A DNA stretch of 21,684 nt from Hofstenia miamia (Eukaryota > Xenacoelomorpha > Acoela > Hofsteniidae), in the NCBI GenBank assembly GCA_900660155.1, contig CABFPE010000076.1, forward strand, positions 1,112,031 to 1,133,714, written 5' to 3'. Below the pieces are notes generated by a model. That model searched no databases, was not told the origin of the DNA, and worked only from the letters and a program-made list of their open reading frames with translations. Both the position numbers and the translations under genes were made by a program. Shown here one piece after another: positions 10,055-20,843 of the stretch (positions within the stretch are counted from its first letter, which is position 1; each line of letters begins with the position of its first letter).

Positions 10055-10082
10055 TAATATATACATATATATATATATATAT
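10055..10082. repeat. (TA)n microsatellite
   Basis: A run of alternating A and T with one C interruption (ATATATACATATATATAT...). It is a simple repeat with no sign of function. Confidence 0.8.
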
Positions 10083-12628
10083 TGCATTTTAGATTTCAGC
10101 CATTTTAAAAAGGAGTAAAGATTTTGTGCTGGACTTTGACAGTAGATGTTTTAAGATGCTTGATTATGATGTTTATTAATAAGTGACAGTTAAATTGCAG
10201 TTTTCGCAAAAAATAACATAGCATAGAGATTACCAAGTAATTATACAAGGAAAATGTTCACTTTCAACAGCATTACAGCGCATGTACATTATTAATGCAA
10301 AAGAAATACCGGTAATAGAATTTAACAATAGAAACAAAATTATAATTAGTTCGATGCAAACTTTTAGCAAAGACGTCTTAACTTTCCTTGGTTTTAATTC
10401 GTCTGGAAGTTGAAGCGATCAAATTGGACTTCACAGACTTTGTAATTGTGTGGAAGCTCCGTAATTTATTACCGCAGTTCGCCCATGTACTCTGGATTTC
10501 ATTTTTTCTACATAGTTTTTAAGACTTCCAATGCATTTCAAGTACAAGGACCACACCAAGCTTTCCTCAAATAGAACACATAACAAAGAGTCTGTGTTTG
10601 TGAAACCTCATTTGACATTGATTTCGTTTTCATAACATAGATTGATCATTCAGTGACGTCGATCCTCCTTGAGTAGCAGTTATTGGTAAAGAAAACACAG
10701 AGCTGTTCGTCCAAAAGTAATAGATAATCTCAACTATGTGTATTTTCCTGTGCACAACAAATAATATACTATTAGAATTTAGTTCAATGGGCCTGTAAAT
10801 AGGAGCAGAGAGAAAATCTAAATGTCTGATCAAAAACAGAAATATATTTTTAACAATCACAAGAATATTTTGTAAGAATGGTGTTCAGAAACTTTTTATA
10901 ATGACTGTAGGCTCAAGATTTCTAATCAATATATTTCATCTTTACCATCATATTGCAGGTGTCCGCAATTTAAGGTAAAACCTGCTCTAACAACATAATT
11001 TCGTTGTTCGTTCTTGAATGTACTTTTGTATAGTGTGAGCGTAATATTGTATAATAATAATAATAAAATTTCTGCATGGGTGCCCTTCCAACACCAACTA
11101 ATTAAGATTTTTGAGTGAATAAATATCACCGAAATTCAAGTCGTAAATATATTTACCACTTTACAATATATTTGCGCCGATAAATTGAACTTGTTCATGT
11201 ATTCAACTCTCGAACGCCGTGTTAATTAATGTCACTCACATTGCAAACAGTGTCGTCTGGTGTGAGCAGAACATTGTTTGTCACAGCGTTTCACATCGAA
11301 GTGAATTATATACAGTGCTGTGACTGTAATTAATATTTTCACATATATAATTCTAGCATCCTCTTAGTATTATTGTGAAATTCACGAAATTTAAAACTCA
11401 GATATTGCTACGCATAATTTTGTGCCTGCAATATATATTTTTAGGCCTCTTTAATAGAAATAACTGACACTAAAATTATAAAAAGTTGGACGCTTTGTAT
11501 GTCGTTTACAGTCCTGTTTTCTTCTAAACTTTCTTTATTCATTTATTAACTGATTTTATTGGGCGTAGTGTCCTTTCTTCATTTACAATACCCTACTGCC
11601 TGTAGTAAATTTTATTTTGTACTAGAAGCTATGTTGAGAATTATACGTACTTTTATGCTGGTAAAAAAACATTTAAATAATTCATTATTTTTTCAAATAT
11701 TTTTTACTGTGGTATTATTTGCAAATGTATAAACAGGTTTAAACGATTGTTTTTATATAATTCAACTAGGTGAATTTTGTGTCAAAAAGGCTTAATTTGC
11801 TTGGATTCATTAAAAATGGTGTTAATCATTGATTTCTAAACAAATACTTCAAAAATATGAAATTATGAAAATATCTCAATGTTTTAAAAACTGTGCAAAT
11901 TCTTATTTGCTATATTATAAATTGGACAACAATTTGATACAATGAACGTAATCACCGCAAATTACGATAGATAAAAAAGTTAAAACAGTAAACAACGAGT
12001 AATTTTTTAGGACTATTTAAGGTTTTTATTGTTTCGAAGTAAATTGTTTATTTTATAACTGCTATATATTTTTTTCATTTATATCTATAGACCAGTGTCT
12101 TTATATTTGCTATGTATAGCATATCTTTATGGTTAACAAACGTTCTACTATTTTAACATGGAGCCTTGCAAATAAGGTGGGTGATATTGGTTAAGCATCT
12201 ATTATAATAACTAAAATCTATATGCTATCACAAAATTTTTCACAATTTCAATCATATCTTGGAAATTTGAAAGGTTCAATTTAACTTTTTATGGGTTCAA
12301 AGAAGAATTCAATTATGTAGTCTACTTGAAAGCATATTTGCTACGCATTTCAATACATCAAGTGATTGTGCCAATCATCAAAGTAATTGATTTTGAAAAT
12401 TCTGCCCTGTAAAGCTGCATTAGGTCTGGTGAGATTAGGCACATCGTAATGACTTTTGTCTGGATTACGTTGATCTGTTTTTTGTTAAAAGTTGTTTGGG
12501 TTGGATAAGAAAAATGTAGCACACTTACAGCAGTTACTACTATGATTGTGAATTTACCGCCATTAAATTTTTTTAATTATATTCAACCGTATATTTAAAT
12601 TTGGTGATCATAACTCATGATTGTTTAG

Positions 12629-12820
12629 AATGCATGGTCGTTTCTACAGTTGGAAGGTGGCCGCACCGCTTATCATCAGTAACGTAGTTTTCCAAAGATC
12701 AGTGACCGAATCATGTAAACAAGAACTTATCAACACGTCTACAAGTGGTGGAGGTCGCACCAGATGGTTCAATTGGTCTAGAAGACCTGTAGATGATAGA
12801 CAGAGTGCTTCAGAAAGCTT
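12629..12820 (+). CDS. Lipin exon A (start of the C-terminal region), partial gene
   Basis: After the acceptor TTGTTTAG the exon opens with the last base of a codon and reads MHGRFYSWKVAAPLIISNVV, then FQRSV. This matches the lipin block in which a Tyr-x-Trp and a VAAPxI(L/I) segment precede FQK/FQR. About 35 residues later GGRTRWFNWSRRP corresponds to the family's WWFSWRR motif before the catalytic region. The donor is uncertain. GTACGA after 12820 and GTTATA after 12841 both leave phase 2 and both join in frame to the next exon; I chose 12820 for its better donor. The frame would hit a stop at 12849. Upstream exons (N-LIP domain and linker) are not in the window as far as I can see. Confidence 0.82.
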
Positions 12821-13427
12821 GTACGAATCATTGATGCAACTGTTATACTAAAATTAAATTGTTAATTACAATGCATTTTATACGTACTGTATATGATGAC
12901 TTTGAAGTTAATCCAGCACTAGTACATTTTTAAAAGCTTTGCAGTATATATGGGTTTCTGGTAATTCCAGTATAACGTGAACTTGATTGCTACTATTCAG
13001 TTGGGTTGTTGTATGCAATTCAAGCCACGAGTGTGCGCGGTTGGCTCTCAACTGAATGCTATTGTGAGAGTCCATGTCCAGAATTTTAATGTTAATATTC
13101 CATTTGCAAATTGACTGAAATCAATGAAACTATGAACATAATTTAGGAATTTAGTCCTTTCTTGCAAAAGTTGATCTTTACAGTCATGAAATGATAAAGT
13201 TTTTTAGTGCTAAGAATTTATGCACTTCATTTAGCTTCAAAAAAAATTTGCTCGGGCTTATAGCCTATAAATGTATATTTTCTTTTGTGTACCTGATTTC
13301 TTTCTCTGAAATTATAGGGTATTTTTGTAAACATTTTATGTAACCACATCGCAAACACATCTTGTCTTTTACTAATTTCAACTATAGTTTCAACTTATCA
13401 CATTCCGAAATATTTAATGATGTTTAG

Positions 13428-13608
13428 GCCTATACCTACAGGCAATGAAGTTGCCAGTGATGAAGACATCGATAGCTTTAAACAATTTCGTAGAAGAACT
13501 TCCCACCATGAAACTCGGACAACTAGGCTCACCAATGAACAGATTAAAGCGCTTCCTCTTAATCCAGGCTCGAATACCGTCGTATTTTCTGTTACTTCGC
13601 AGTTTCAG
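13428..13608 (+). CDS. Lipin exon B (linker and start of catalytic region)
   Basis: Acceptor TGTTTAG, then coding in phase 2: PIPTGNEVASDEDIDSFKQF, followed by RRRTSHHE and TTRLTNEQIKALPLNPGSN, then TVVFSVTSQFQ. The acidic/serine linker followed by L(T/N)xEQI..L.L..G.N.VVFSVT.Q(F/Y)Q is characteristic of lipins, just before the catalytic LNS2 block. The donor CAG|GTATCA leaves phase 0. A second acceptor at 13441 exists, but it would need a donor of different phase. Intron A-B is about 607 bases with these choices. Confidence 0.88.
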
Positions 13609-14254
13609 GTATCAATTTCTTCAATAATGAAATTTTGCATGAACGTTGTTTTCGTAGTAGACCCCTGTCGATTTTCAAATATAGAATGTATCGGTGAACA
13701 TTTTCGTTTCTTTAAGCAAAATATGCCAGCATAAACCATTCATTAATTTTTGAAGTGCAGTGGTTTGGGTGATTTACTTACAATACAGAATTTTTAATCT
13801 ATGCTTACTACAAATATTTCCTTTCAAAAACCATTTTTAAATCCATCTTAAGTTTGATCTAATATATAGACAAAATTTGCATTCCCAGCCTAACTTTTCA
13901 GAATCTTAAATTGTTTTGGAACGTACCACTAACTTTTAACTGCTAGGTTTTTTAATTGATGAATTCTTAACATAATTTCTTAGCTTTTTCGAATGGTAAG
14001 CCATTTTCTTTCTTTCAGTATTCACAACAATCTCTTTCTTAATCTGCAAGCCCAACATAGTGCCATTGCTTTCGTAGTTAAACTTAGAGAATTGATTTTT
14101 CTATTACTGTTTGTATATTTTCGGAAGTATTTAAAAAGTTGATTGTTTCTCGTTATATTTAGAATGTTTTAATCCTATGAACAATGTAGTAGAACATTTT
14201 ATTATATTATATCAATATTTTAAGCAACAAAATCATGACTTTAATTATTTCTAG

Positions 14255-14512
14255 GGCACAGTTCGATGTTATGCAAACATTTATGTTTGGGATTACGACG
14301 AGAGGATCGTCATCAGTGATATTGATGGCACAATCACTCGTTCCGATATATTTGGACATGTTTTGCCAAAAGTAGGTAAAGATTGGACACAGCCAGCCGT
14401 TGTTCAGCTTTATAACAGACTTCATCATAACGGTTATAGTATTATTTATCTCTCCGCAAGAGCTATTGGTATGGCAGGCAGCACCAAGTACTTTCTATCA
14501 AGTATTCGACAG
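14255..14512 (+). CDS. Lipin catalytic exon (LNS2) with the DIDGT motif
   Basis: This phase-0 exon of 86 codons lies between acceptor TTTCTAG and donor CAG|GTAAGC. It begins GTVRCYANIYVWDYDERIV and carries the HAD-type phosphatase signature DIDGT at 14318-14332, within ISDIDGTITRSD. In lipins the first Asp of DxDGT is the nucleophile that dephosphorylates phosphatidate to diacylglycerol, with Mg2+, at the ER or nuclear membrane. Next comes IFGHVLPKVGKDWTQPAV. Vertebrate lipin-1 has LGHIL here (the LxxIL coactivator-binding motif); this protein has FGHVL, so that motif is not intact. SARAIGMAGSTKYFLSSIRQ closes the exon. The catalytic residues look complete and there is no frameshift, so the gene appears functional. 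Confidence 0.95.
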
Positions 14513-14613
14513 GTAAGCCTTCAATTCTGTTGTTTATACCCACTTTTTTATGTAAATATATTTGTTTCAAAACTGTGTTTACTTTAGGTTTCTGTAAATT
14601 TTGAGTAATTTAG

Positions 14614-14860
14614 GAAGGTCTTTCTTTGCCTGATGGTCCACTACTTCTCTCTCCTAGTTCACTTTTATCAGCTTTCCATCGTGAGGTGATTGAAAAGAAA
14701 CCGGAGTTGTTCAAAATTGAATGTTTGGAGGATATTCGGCGTTTGTTTCCATCCACAAGTTCACCCTTTTATGCTGGTTTTGGGAATAGGCCCAATGATG
14801 CCATATCTTATCGTTCCGTTAACATACCTCCTTCTCGTATATTTATTATTAATCACAAGG
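14614..14860 (+). CDS. Lipin exon D (second half of the LNS2 domain)
   Basis: After a short intron of 101 bases ending AATTTAG, the exon reads in phase 0: [20 protein letters not shown], then [40 protein letters not shown] and ending SRIFIINHK. The [25 protein letters not shown] and [11 protein letters not shown] blocks are strongly conserved across lipins and belong to the HAD fold around the DxDGT site. The donor AAGG|GTTAGT leaves phase 1, which fits only an acceptor leaving two bases, exactly what the exon at 18666 supplies. Confidence 0.94.
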
Positions 14861-17800
14861 GTTAGTCAATCTTTTTAGACTAGTATACAAAGGGCTTTAA
14901 ACCTTCTGTGATACTCCTCGTGAAGGATTTTGTTTTGGGACCTTCAAGATTTTTGTGATCAATTGAACATTTAGCTTCAATCCTCAAACTAATTTTGAGC
15001 AAATTTATATTTTATTCGCATTCGTAAAAAATAAGATACCGTGATTCTTCTCAAAACTCAAAGCATGAATCAACAAAAGCCAATGATTTCACTTTGTTTT
15101 TGCTGAAAAAACCTTCCATTATCGTTCAATTATTTAATTATTTTAAACACGCATAAAGTAAATTATTTAGTAAGCTTGCCGAACAATTAATGTGTGTTTT
15201 TTTCAAATTGCTTCAACTTTTATTTATCTAAGATATTAAGAGATTGCTCACATTTCAGCGCTTTAAGAAGTAGTATATATTTGTACATAAATAATGAAAT
15301 CAGGTTAAAAGGAGATATCAAAACGAACTTTAGATGATGTATACGTTATTTATACGAGTAATTAATGATATGTATTTTGGCTGTAGTATCGCATGAAGAC
15401 ATTAGCAAAAATATTATACTACACGCGAGTGAGTTCCCAGACTCTCACTAGCCTTTTCATTTGAAATTAAGTCTAGCTTGATATGTTGAAAAACGTTGCG
15501 TGATAGCGTCCCATCAAAATTTATCCCAGAGATTTGTAAATCTTTTCTCTAATTTTTTTTCGGTTTTCACAGGCATTAAAACTACGACCATACCAATTAT
15601 GTATCCCTCAGCTTTTAGATACATTCAGGATTGTCTGAGGTGGAATGGTTTTTTATATTTATTCTGAAAATTACCCAACCTCTGCAACTCAGATTTAAAA
15701 ATCTAACAAAATGTTTGATTCAAACTCTGGCCATTTGCAATAATATCATACACAATCTGAAGTGGAAATCTGATTTTTAATGATTCCACAAAACATAACT
15801 TAGTTTCAAAAGTTCTCCAGTTGCACAATTAAGCATTAAAATTTGTTATTTTGAAGATGTGAAAATTTTTCTTTTATTATTTGTTTACTTCATCTCTATT
15901 GAAATCATCCAAAAAGTTCTTGTGATACTTTTCGAACAAATCAATTGTATGTTGAATGTTATTTCTCATATTTTTTCTAACGAAAACGGCATAAAAATCA
16001 TGAACTTTTACAAAGCTAATGTGCAAATTAAGCTGCTCAAATTTGAGTACGATAATTCAACTAAGCGAATCACTTTTACCAAAGAGATTTAACTAACAAT
16101 AAAACCGTTTGCAGTGTTTAGTTTTGTAGCCATAAAACAGTAAAAGCTATCATAAAATTTTATCAATTGCTATGAGTTTGTTTATTTTTCTCAATTCTAC
16201 TTGCACTTCATCAAGAAAATCAATAATTAAACATTCATCTCTAGAAGGATTATTTCTTAGAAATCAGCGATTAGGCAGAAGAAGATACTTCGAAATTAAT
16301 TTCAAATGAGTAAGGCTACGTTTAGACTATGTGATTGGTATCAAGAGAAATTACATAATCGCATTACCGGTAAGTGGTTAGACTGCATTGCAGTTGTATT
16401 TACAGTCTAACCATAGCCTAGGGGAAGTTCATTTGAAATTCGATCGTGTTCTTGAAAACTTTGACTTGGCATTGTAAAGTCTTTTAAATAGATCACATTG
16501 TATTGAATCAATTTTGCTATGGGATGCACGCAATTTAGTGACCTGCTGATTTAAAAACACTTGCTGAAAATATATTCAAATTCCTTTATAAATGCGGAAA
16601 AAGTAGTTGAGCAACTTTTTTGTAATTTCAGGCCTTTGACAATTTTTAGAAATAATCTTGACCTCTTCTTGCTAATTGTCAGCCCAATTGAAGTAAAATC
16701 TATTTTACTCTGACTTGAGCCACTTTTACCAATCCCGGATAACCTACGAAAATTTCCTTGAATAACTGAATGTGAAAATTTATTAAACTCATCAAGTCAA
16801 AGCTCTTCTTTGGTTATCGAAAGTCAAAAAAAATATCGTTATGTAAATCGTTTTCTAAACTATTTATTTCTGTTGTTTCAAAACTTACACAATTAAGTCT
16901 GCTGCTTAAGATTAATAAGATTGGAATCCAGGAAACAAGCAACCCAATTATCCCTTCGTTGATCCGTCGAATTTCCCGTATGCCTCTTTTTTAACATTTT
17001 CATTTTTTCGTCATGTCCTATCTTCGCAGATTTTCCGAATTTGTATAACTGGGAACAACCCGATTATCTGTAACGTCATTCGAATAAAGTTTCTCAATGA
17101 TCATTTTGATTAGTTGTATCATTGTTCACATCCTTGTCAAATCCGGCATAAGGCACTTTTATACATAATGCGATCCACGTGAGTATTTTATCTTCAATTT
17201 TAAGTGTCTTGGGTAAGTGCCTATAAATTTCATGCTGCTTTACATAATTAGAAAGTTCCCCTCAAAGTTGAAAATCTTATTGTTGGTACAGGTTCTTCCA
17301 GAATTAGAAGCAGAATAATCAACATAATTCGCATAAATTATGCATAATCAAGTTATAGCTCCATACGTTTGTTCCGCCATTCAGGTTTTTAACAAACGTG
17401 AATCCTCTATATTTTACTTTATCATAATTTAAAGCAACAACCATAATTGTATGGATTACCACAAAAAGTAAGTGATGGGTTAATTCAGCAGCCAAGCCTG
17501 TGGTTTAGACACATCTATGGGTAAGTGTGTGTCATAAACATTTTTTGCGTTTGAGGTACATTAAAATATGAACTTTTTACAAAGACATTAAAATTCTTCC
17601 CAAATTTATTGTTCAGATAATTAGCAGTCTAATGTCCCAATTACCTGATGTTGAGATCTTTACTTCTCGTATTATTTATTCTAATAATTTACATAATTGT
17701 GCAGTCGTATTTCAATGTCAACTTAATAAGTTTTTTGTTCCGTGGTTTTTGAAGACTATTGATCCAAACTTGTGTAAAATTTAATTTAAATGTAAGAATG

Positions 17801-18665
17801 TATTTGCGATATTCTTGTTAATAATAATGTCTGTTTTAATGTCATTTATTGGTTTTTACAAACGCGAGAAACTATAGTTAAATGTGAAAAGAAACGTTGT
17901 GGAATCATGTGCAAATACTAACAAATTTTTTACTGATCTATCCACTAATTCGCCTCGCACTATGGTGTCTAATTGAACAAAAAATTTCAATTGAACACAA
18001 TACTGAGCACTGCAAGTCGTGACTTCTTGATTACTGAGTTTGCCATACTCGATTATATGATCATGAACGGCAAGTGATGTATTTTAAAATATTAAAGTAA
18101 ATTACTTTACTGTGAATTTGGATCGGTTTCGAATTGTCCGGCTTTTCAGGTACGGCTAGAAATCCTTCGAGTTCAAGTATTCAGGTATTCTTGCATAAAA
18201 ATCAATCTAGTCCGAAAAAATATAAGAGAAAGTAATATGCTATTTTAGTTTGTGATACTTCTACTAAGAAATATGATATAATTTTAATTAAATTTTAAAG
18301 ACCCTAATTGTATTCCGTGCAACCCTAGAATTCTTTATGTTGATAAATGGATAAAAATTGGTTAACCAAACTTTGATCGAAAAGAAATTATTCGCATCGT
18401 TCAGGTATTACTCCGCTTGCAAAGATCGTTTTCAGGATCGTGTATCGAATATAATGCAGCCTGTGCTTCCATTCTTCCTTTAGAATCAGTTATTTTCGGT
18501 TTCGCCTTTAAAATCTAATTAGCATCATCATGTTTGTCCAGTTTCATTTAATTGTTTCGATAGTAATTAGTGCTATAAACCTGCCAATTGGAAAATAATT
18601 GTAATTATCAAGTGTTCTTATATGGCATGCAAAGCAAACGTGTAGTAACCCCTTTGAATGTTTAG
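14861..18665 (+). other. Long last intron of lipin (about 3.8 kb)
   Basis: Bounded by donor GTTAGT and acceptor GAATGTTTAG. No conserved exon was recognised inside, and the flanking exons join in phase with no gap against other lipins, so no coding exon is expected. A 77-codon hydrophobic frame at 15859-16092 looks like AT-rich chance. The intron holds a MITE-like element at 16298-16441 and a lone copy of that element's end word at 15456-15468. Confidence 0.7.
16298..16441. mobile_element. MITE-like element with inverted ends, inside the lipin intron
   Basis: The left end AATTTCAAATGAG is mirrored on the right by TTCATTTGAAATT (12 of 13). A second inverted pair inside matches 13 of 15: AGGCTACGTTTAGAC at 16313-16327 against GTCTAACCATAGCCT at 16405-16419. 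A perfect 11-bp pair, TGGTTAGACTG (16375-16385) and CAGTCTAACCA (16403-16413), makes an internal stem. The whole could fold into a long hairpin, as small non-autonomous DNA transposons do. No coding capacity was seen and I could not identify a clear target duplication. Confidence 0.55.
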
Positions 18666-18877
18666 GTGGAGTTAGAACTGACAAAGGTTTCGGAATTTGT
18701 ACAAGTTATTCCTCATTGTTCGAACAGACTGATCAAATATTTCCGCCGTTAGCAAGAGCCTACCAGTGCTCACAACGGGATCTACCTCTTGTTCATAGTG
18801 ATCATTACAGCTTGTTCACGTATTGGCAGCTAAGTGAGCCCAAAGAAGAAGAGTTGGTTCTTTCCGAAAGTGAATAA
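18666..18877 (+). CDS. Lipin terminal exon with stop codon
   Basis: Two leading bases complete the codon begun at 14860, giving NHKG|GVRTDKGFGICTSYSSLF, then EQTDQIFPPLARAYQCSQRD, LPLVHSDHYSLFTYWQLSEP and an acidic tail KEEELVLSESE before TAA at 18875-18877. The (V/T)DQ.FPPL segment and the F(T/N)YW motif followed by a proline match the C-terminal end of lipins without gaps. The five exons together total 1090 bases, exactly one base plus 363 codons (stop included), which supports the splice model. The exon start was decided by phase. Confidence 0.92.
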
Positions 18878-18919
18878 CTTTCGGAAGGTTATCGTGGAAA
18901 CACGATATCGTCTTCCGAA
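18860..18919 (+). promoter_or_regulatory. Two overlapping, mutually exclusive RNA hairpins at the lipin stop codon
   Basis: Hairpin I pairs 18860-18871 with 18877-18888 (12 pairs, one a G-U) around a 5-base loop. Its stem and loop contain the stop codon. Hairpin II pairs 18880-18889 with 18910-18919 (10 pairs, two G-U), then after a 2-base bulge pairs TATCGTG (18890-18896) with CACGATA (18901-18907), closed by a GAAA tetraloop. That is 17 pairs in all. Bases 18880-18888 take part in both stems, so only one can form at a time. The pairing is read directly from the sequence; any regulatory role is inference. Confidence 0.6.
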
Positions 18920-19380
18920 TTCGCAGTATATGTCGCATCAAATAATTTATTAGAAGTACAGTCTGTAAATAATATCCTTTAAATTTGTAAATTGCGATTA
19001 AATTTTCAATTTCACAATTGTTCAGCTCAGGTGCTACGTAAACATTTGTTTTAAATACATGTTTGCAAATTTATTCTTTAAATAGTAGCTTTAATGCATT
19101 TAAATATGAGTGGCATCTTTTAAGGAATGTGCAATTTACTTCTAGTCAATAAAAATTTATATGTATATGAAATTTGAATAGAAAATGCAATTAAACTCTG
19201 CAATTATAATTTATTATAATTTCCATATTTTATTGTGCATTGTTTTAATTTATCAATTTAAGCTTTTGTTTTATTTTGTATTTTATGCAAGAAAAACTAT
19301 TTTAAATAAAAATATAAGCACAAAGGCCACTCAATTTTGAACCTAAAAAGTTTTGTTTTGTTAAGTAGCGTGCACACCTA
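18878..19380 (+). other. Probable lipin 3' UTR with poly(A) signals
   Basis: AT-rich sequence after the lipin stop. AATAAA occurs at 19148-19153 and again at 19305-19310. Either would be a plausible cleavage signal, the first giving a 3' UTR of about 290 bases. No further coding sequence was seen. Confidence 0.5.
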
Positions 19381-20118
19381 CAACTTTGCGCACAACTTTT
19401 TGGTAAATTGTTTCTGTCATAATGAGTTGAGCCATAGCAACATGCCTAATTGCAGTTTGTCAATAAGAAACGACAAAATCGTAAGAAATCTAAACAATTA
19501 TGGACCAAAGAATGGATTTTAAAAAGATACATGTGTGGTGTAACAAGTTCATTGACAAGTGAACTGCGTTTATCAGATGAAACATGTTTTGCGAATTTTT
19601 ATAGAATGACTACTGACCATTTCGATTTCCTTTTGAATTGTTTGGGAAGTTACTTTCAAAAGCAAAGCTGCCTTAGAGAGGTTATTTCACCAACTGATAG
19701 GCTTATGGGTAACTCTTCGAGTGCTTATACTCAGGACTCTATGTTCCATAAACAGGATTTGCTTTCTATTAATTGAATTGATTCAACCTCTATCACGCGT
19801 CCACATTCTTACTATATTCGAAAATTAAACAATGAGTAATTCAAATTATGCGTCAGAGGGTACGTTGTGTGAATGCGCCAAACCCTGAATATTACAATTA
19901 ATGAAACACAGGAAGATTATGGGTTGCACAAGTAAAAAATTAATAACACTAATTTTAAAATTGTGATTAAAATATATTATAACTATATCATCTGTTAATT
20001 ACAATAATTTTCTTCATTTGTAGTTATATTTTTATTAAAGAAAAGGAGTTTGTTACAAAACGTAAGTTGTGCACTCCTCAGAAATAAATTATTGAATTAA
20101 AAGTTCACAACAAAGTTG
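19381..20118 (+). mobile_element. Truncated PIF/Harbinger DNA transposon
   Basis: Contains the N-terminus of a Harbinger-type nuclease. It is flanked by candidate inverted ends: CAACTTTG...AACTTTT at 19381-19400, and its inverse at 20099-20118, identical at 15 of 20 positions. No TWA target duplication could be confirmed. At about 0.74 kb it is far shorter than an autonomous Harbinger, which needs a full nuclease and a Myb-like gene. Confidence 0.5.
19450..19776 (+). pseudogene. PIF/Harbinger (HARBI1-like) nuclease, N-terminal fragment
   Basis: No ATG opens the frame; a stop at 19447 precedes it. A basic KKRQNRKKSKQ leads to LWTKEWILKRYMCG, LTSELRLSDETCFANFYRMT, then HFDFLLNCLGSYFQKQ and LREVISPTDRL. 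This follows the order W..W...R...G....L..EL...D...F.N..RM....FD.LL...G....KQ...RE.ISP..RL typical of Harbinger nucleases ahead of their DDE core. A slip after RLM is suggested, because another frame gives VTLRVL, like the family's LTLRFLATG. The DDE catalytic core is absent, so it encodes no active transposase. Confidence 0.7.
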
Positions 20119-20843
20119 AAATCGCGTACACACAACTTTTCTTGTGCGCTTAATTAAATCACGAAAGGTTGCGAGTAAAAGTAGAACAAATTTAACTTCT
20201 CAAATTAGGTTGCGTTGGATAAATCCCGAAGTGCCTATTGATCTTGTTTCAAGTCGAAGCACAGCAAGTCGCTGCATGTTTGGATCATAGAATGTTTACG
20301 GGATTCTTCTTAATTAGTTCTAAAAGAGCATAACACCTGGTAATCTCTGTGAATTCCATTTCTAGATCTACGTTTCGGAGTGCCATTTTTGACATGATCT
20401 ATTAATTCCCCATCATCTGACAATGACAGTACTGTACATCGAATTTCTGTAAATAATTAACATATTTGATGACAGCTGTCTGACATGTTCCCCATCTTGT
20501 AATCATGTCTGTGTGAGGTGTTCTTCATCGGTGTAGCTCTTAAAGTGGTCACCAGTTCATCACCATTCTTGCATTTGCTCCTTTTCCTATGGGGCGATAA
20601 TGGAGTAGATAAATGCAAATGCGCTGCGTTAATGGGAATTCTGGGTTAATTGGTCTAGTCTGCACTGTATTCGCTTTGCTATCGAATTTATGACAACTCT
20701 AATCGTGCCATTCACGTTTGTTTTAGTTGGATAATTTATTTGAGATTGAGTTGAGGGATAAAACAATGCATACTCTAAACAAATACAGTTGTGGTGGTAC
20801 TTTTATAATTACACAAACCAAATCAATTGTTTTTCAAGCATGA
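20119..20843. other. AT-rich sequence between two transposon remnants
   Basis: No conserved coding sequence or RNA gene was seen. Short inverted words (AATCCCG near 20222 and CGGGATT near 20299) are noted but are too short to define an element. Confidence 0.4.

Larger units (their letters stand above)
9441..12628. other. Long AT-rich stretch, probably intron or intergenic
   Basis: I searched both strands for lipin exons, other conserved domains and RNA genes and found none. It contains an 18-bp palindrome (9737-9754), a small TATGCAA/TTGCATA stem near 9886, a (TA)n run near 10055-10082 and a short (ATA)n run near 11051. The first lipin exon seen begins at 12629 in mid-codon. Much of this stretch is therefore likely to be the preceding intron. 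Confidence 0.5.

Noticed and set aside
10378..10520. A 46-codon - strand frame with protein-like sequence (NEIQSTWANCGNKLRSF...)
   Set aside because: It stops just upstream at about 10518 and needs a slip in an A run to extend. There are no convincing splice sites or family match, so chance in AT-rich DNA is likely.
10630..11129. Two - strand frames of 76 and 67 codons
   Set aside because: Hydrophobic, AT-biased sequence with no conserved blocks and no splice support.
15859..16092. A 77-codon + strand frame in the lipin intron
   Set aside because: F/I/L-rich and K-rich composition typical of AT-rich chance frames. The flanking lipin exons join in phase without it.
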